Part shown: positions 62,751-64,000 of the stretch, one piece after another
Layout: each line of letters starts with the position of its first letter
Numbering within the stretch: the stretch's first letter is position 1
Assembly: GCA_020161835.1 (NCBI GenBank)
Contig: JAIUNL010000007.1
Coordinates: forward strand, 1 to 64,000
Length of the DNA: 64,000 nucleotides
From: Bacteroidota bacterium
GTDB taxonomy: Bacteria; Bacteroidota; JABWAT01
Reading direction: 5' to 3'
The notes under the pieces: generated by a model
What the model saw: the letters and a program-made list of their open reading frames with translations, nothing else
The model's database searches: none
What the model was told of the DNA's origin: nothing
Translations under genes and position numbers: made by a program

Positions 62751-62828
62751 CCTTTAATGCCCAACGGGCTGACATGATTGTAGCAAACCAATAACAAAGT
62801 AATAAAAACCCCGAAGGGATGACATTAT
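62751..62828. repeat. GCCC...GGGCTGACA / CCCCGAAGGG repeat, copy 2
   Basis: GCCC-AAC-GGGCTGACATGATTGTAG, a spacer with AAACCAATAACAAAGTAAT, then AAAACCCCGAAGGGATGACATTAT. Same build as 56679-56751. Confidence 0.72.
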
Positions 62829-62917
62829 ATTCCAGTCAAAATTCGCTATCCGCAATTCGATATCCCCCATCCGCCATTCGCCATTTCATACCGTAAATCC
62901 ATTATTTCATTCCTTCC
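62827..62917. repeat. 7-nt-period array H, ATYCGCC type
   Basis: Units ATATTCC, AGTCAAA, ATTCGCT, ATCCGCA, ATTCGAT, ATCCCCC, ATCCGCC, ATTCGCC, ATTTCAT, ACCGTAA, ATCCATT, ATTTCAT, TCCTTCC in one register, directly after the preceding repeat and about 60 bp before the serine-hydrolase gene. Confidence 0.76.
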
Positions 62918-62978
62918 CTTTTTATTTTCATCCTTTACAGTATTCAGATTTGAAATCGAATTCCTAGATTTGTGAAAA

Positions 62979-64000
62979 ATGGAATCAACAGTGAAACAAT
63001 CTTTTATCTTCGCTATTATCTTCGGTCTTTTTATAACTTCCTGCAGTTCAACAAAAGAAATTCCCGCTGAAATAAAACTACAGAAACTGCTCAGCGAAAC
63101 AGTGGATAATGAAGAAATCTTCGGTGTTGTTGCAACCGTTGAAAAAGGGGATAATTCTTTTTCCTGGACAGGCTCTGCAGGTAACCTGACGGCTGATAAA
63201 CCCTTTTTCATTGCCAGTACAACCAAATTGTATATTACTGCTGTCCTTCTGAAACTTCGTTCAGAAGGCAGAATTTCACTTGACGATAAAATTTCAAAGT
63301 ATCTTCGTCAGGAAACCTTGTTTGGTTTACATGTTCTGAAAGGCACTGAGTATTCAGATTCAATCACCATTCGGCAGTTGATGGCTCAAACCTCAGGCCT
63401 GCCCGATTATTTCCAACAGGAAAAAAGTGATGGCAGCAGTCTGGAAAAAGAACTTTCAGCTGGCAAAGACCAATCCTGGGATGTTGAAACTGTTTTGGCA
63501 GAATCAAAAAAAATGAGTCCGCATTTTAAACCGGGTGAAAAGGGAAAGGCATTTTATTCGGATACCAATTACCAATTGTTGGGAAAAATAATTGAAAAGG
63601 TAACCGGACTTCCAATAAAAGCTGTTTTTTCTGAATTCATCTTTAAACCTCTCAACCTGAAACAGACTTATCTTTATTTTGATAGTTCTGACACCCTTCC
63701 GGCAAAACTGTATTTTGAAAAACGGGAATTAAACATACCGAAAGCGATGGTTTCATTTGGTCCGGATGGAGGAATCGTTTCAACTTCAGCCGAAACCATG
63801 ATTTTTCTGCGTGCATTTTTTGCAGGAAGGTTTTTTCCGGTGAAGGATTTGAAGGAAATCCAGCAATGGAATGACATTTTTTTTCCGCTGGAATATGGAA
63901 TTGGAATTTCAAGATTTAAGCTTTCGTGGTTTTTCTCACCTTTTAGCCCTATCCCTGAAATCATGGGTCATTCTGGGTTATCGGGTGCTTTTGCCTTTTA
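62979..64000 (+). CDS. Serine beta-lactamase-like lipoprotein (partial)
   Basis: The first 340 residues of a gene that runs off the window. Lipoprotein leader with lipobox ITSC (Cys22). Penicillin-binding-protein/class C beta-lactamase fold motifs: STTK (Ser80, Lys83) in FIASTTKLYI; YSD (Tyr193-Asp195) in FYSDTNYQLLG; HSG (331-333) in MGHSGLSGAF. The YSD form in place of YxN is common in esterase/peptidase-like members, so it need not destroy beta-lactams. A TAGATTTG box ends 6 bp before the ATG, but no -33 box is in place. Confidence 0.9.
   Translation, partial: MESTVKQSFIFAIIFGLFITSCSSTKEIPAEIKLQKLLSETVDNEEIFGVVATVEKGDNSFSWTGSAGNLTADKPFFIASTTKLYITAVLLKLRSEGRISLDDKISKYLRQETLFGLHVLKGTEYSDSITIRQLMAQTSGLPDYFQQEKSDGSSLEKELSAGKDQSWDVETVLAESKKMSPHFKPGEKGKAFYSDTNYQLLGKIIEKVTGLPIKAVFSEFIFKPLNLKQTYLYFDSSDTLPAKLYFEKRELNIPKAMVSFGPDGGIVSTSAETMIFLRAFFAGRFFPVKDLKEIQQWNDIFFPLEYGIGISRFKLSWFFSPFSPIPEIMGHSGLSGAFAF

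Noticed and set aside
1..64000. tRNA, rRNA or riboswitch genes
   Set aside because: I looked for T-loop words (GGTTCGAATCC-like) and long conserved RNA segments in the spacers and found none; a covariance-model search would be decisive.

Overview
The window looks like a chromosomal contig from a bacterium of the Fibrobacteres-Chlorobi-Bacteroidetes (FCB) group, Bacteroidota or Ignavibacteriota-like. Several large secreted proteins end in Por-type (type IX) sorting domains (YPNPFNPETT-like starts). There is a PorV-like protein, a TonB-dependent receptor with a carboxypeptidase-like N-terminal domain, and two textbook Bacteroidota promoters (TTTG-N20-TAnnTTTG) upstream of mnmA and of the mutL operon. 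I cannot place it more finely by eye. No phage, transposase, integrase, CRISPR array, rRNA or tRNA gene was seen.

Layout. 0.1-6.4 kb: a secreted metallopeptidase, then murA with a heavy-metal-associated lipoprotein and a DUF1573 protein, ending at a shared terminator with a convergent 3D/RlpA-like protein. 6.7-14.5 kb: a dienoyl-CoA-reductase-type SDR, a repeat-rich spacer, a membrane VWA-like protein paired with a lamin-tail surface protein, and a small alpha/beta-barrel protein. 14.6-20.4 kb (minus strand): a PfkB kinase, then a tight operon TPR protein-folP-GT2-pcm-dedA. 20.9-30.1 kb (minus strand): a FecR-like/transglutaminase-like/CHASE2-sigma54-activator operon, preceded by a lipoprotein plus CnaB-like repeat protein operon with a possible sigma54 promoter. 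30.3-34.8 kb (minus strand): small protein-mutL-hypothetical-folB-folK-deoxynucleoside kinase-small membrane protein. 35.1-46.0 kb: mnmA with a small membrane protein, then LacI regulator-TonB receptor-1327-aa secreted protein-PorV-like. 46.2-64 kb: another type IX substrate, rseP-dxr, a TPR protein with a Bacteroidota family often labelled AsnB, an FAD oxidoreductase, an EamA exporter, rpsT, a GH13 lipoprotein, uvrA and the start of a serine-hydrolase lipoprotein.

The most interesting material is in two places. First, the spacers hold at least eleven degenerate arrays with a strict 7-nt period. Six of them begin at or within a few bases of a stop codon, and two sit just outside perfect promoters. 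They are interleaved with several other palindromic repeat families. Second, the 20.9-30.1 kb region encodes a single-chain signalling protein with a periplasmic CHASE2 domain joined through the membrane to a sigma54 AAA+ activator. It is co-transcribed with an outer-membrane-like transglutaminase protein and a FecR-like protein, and lies next to a surface-protein operon that has a perfect -24-like box and upstream TGTAAG boxes.
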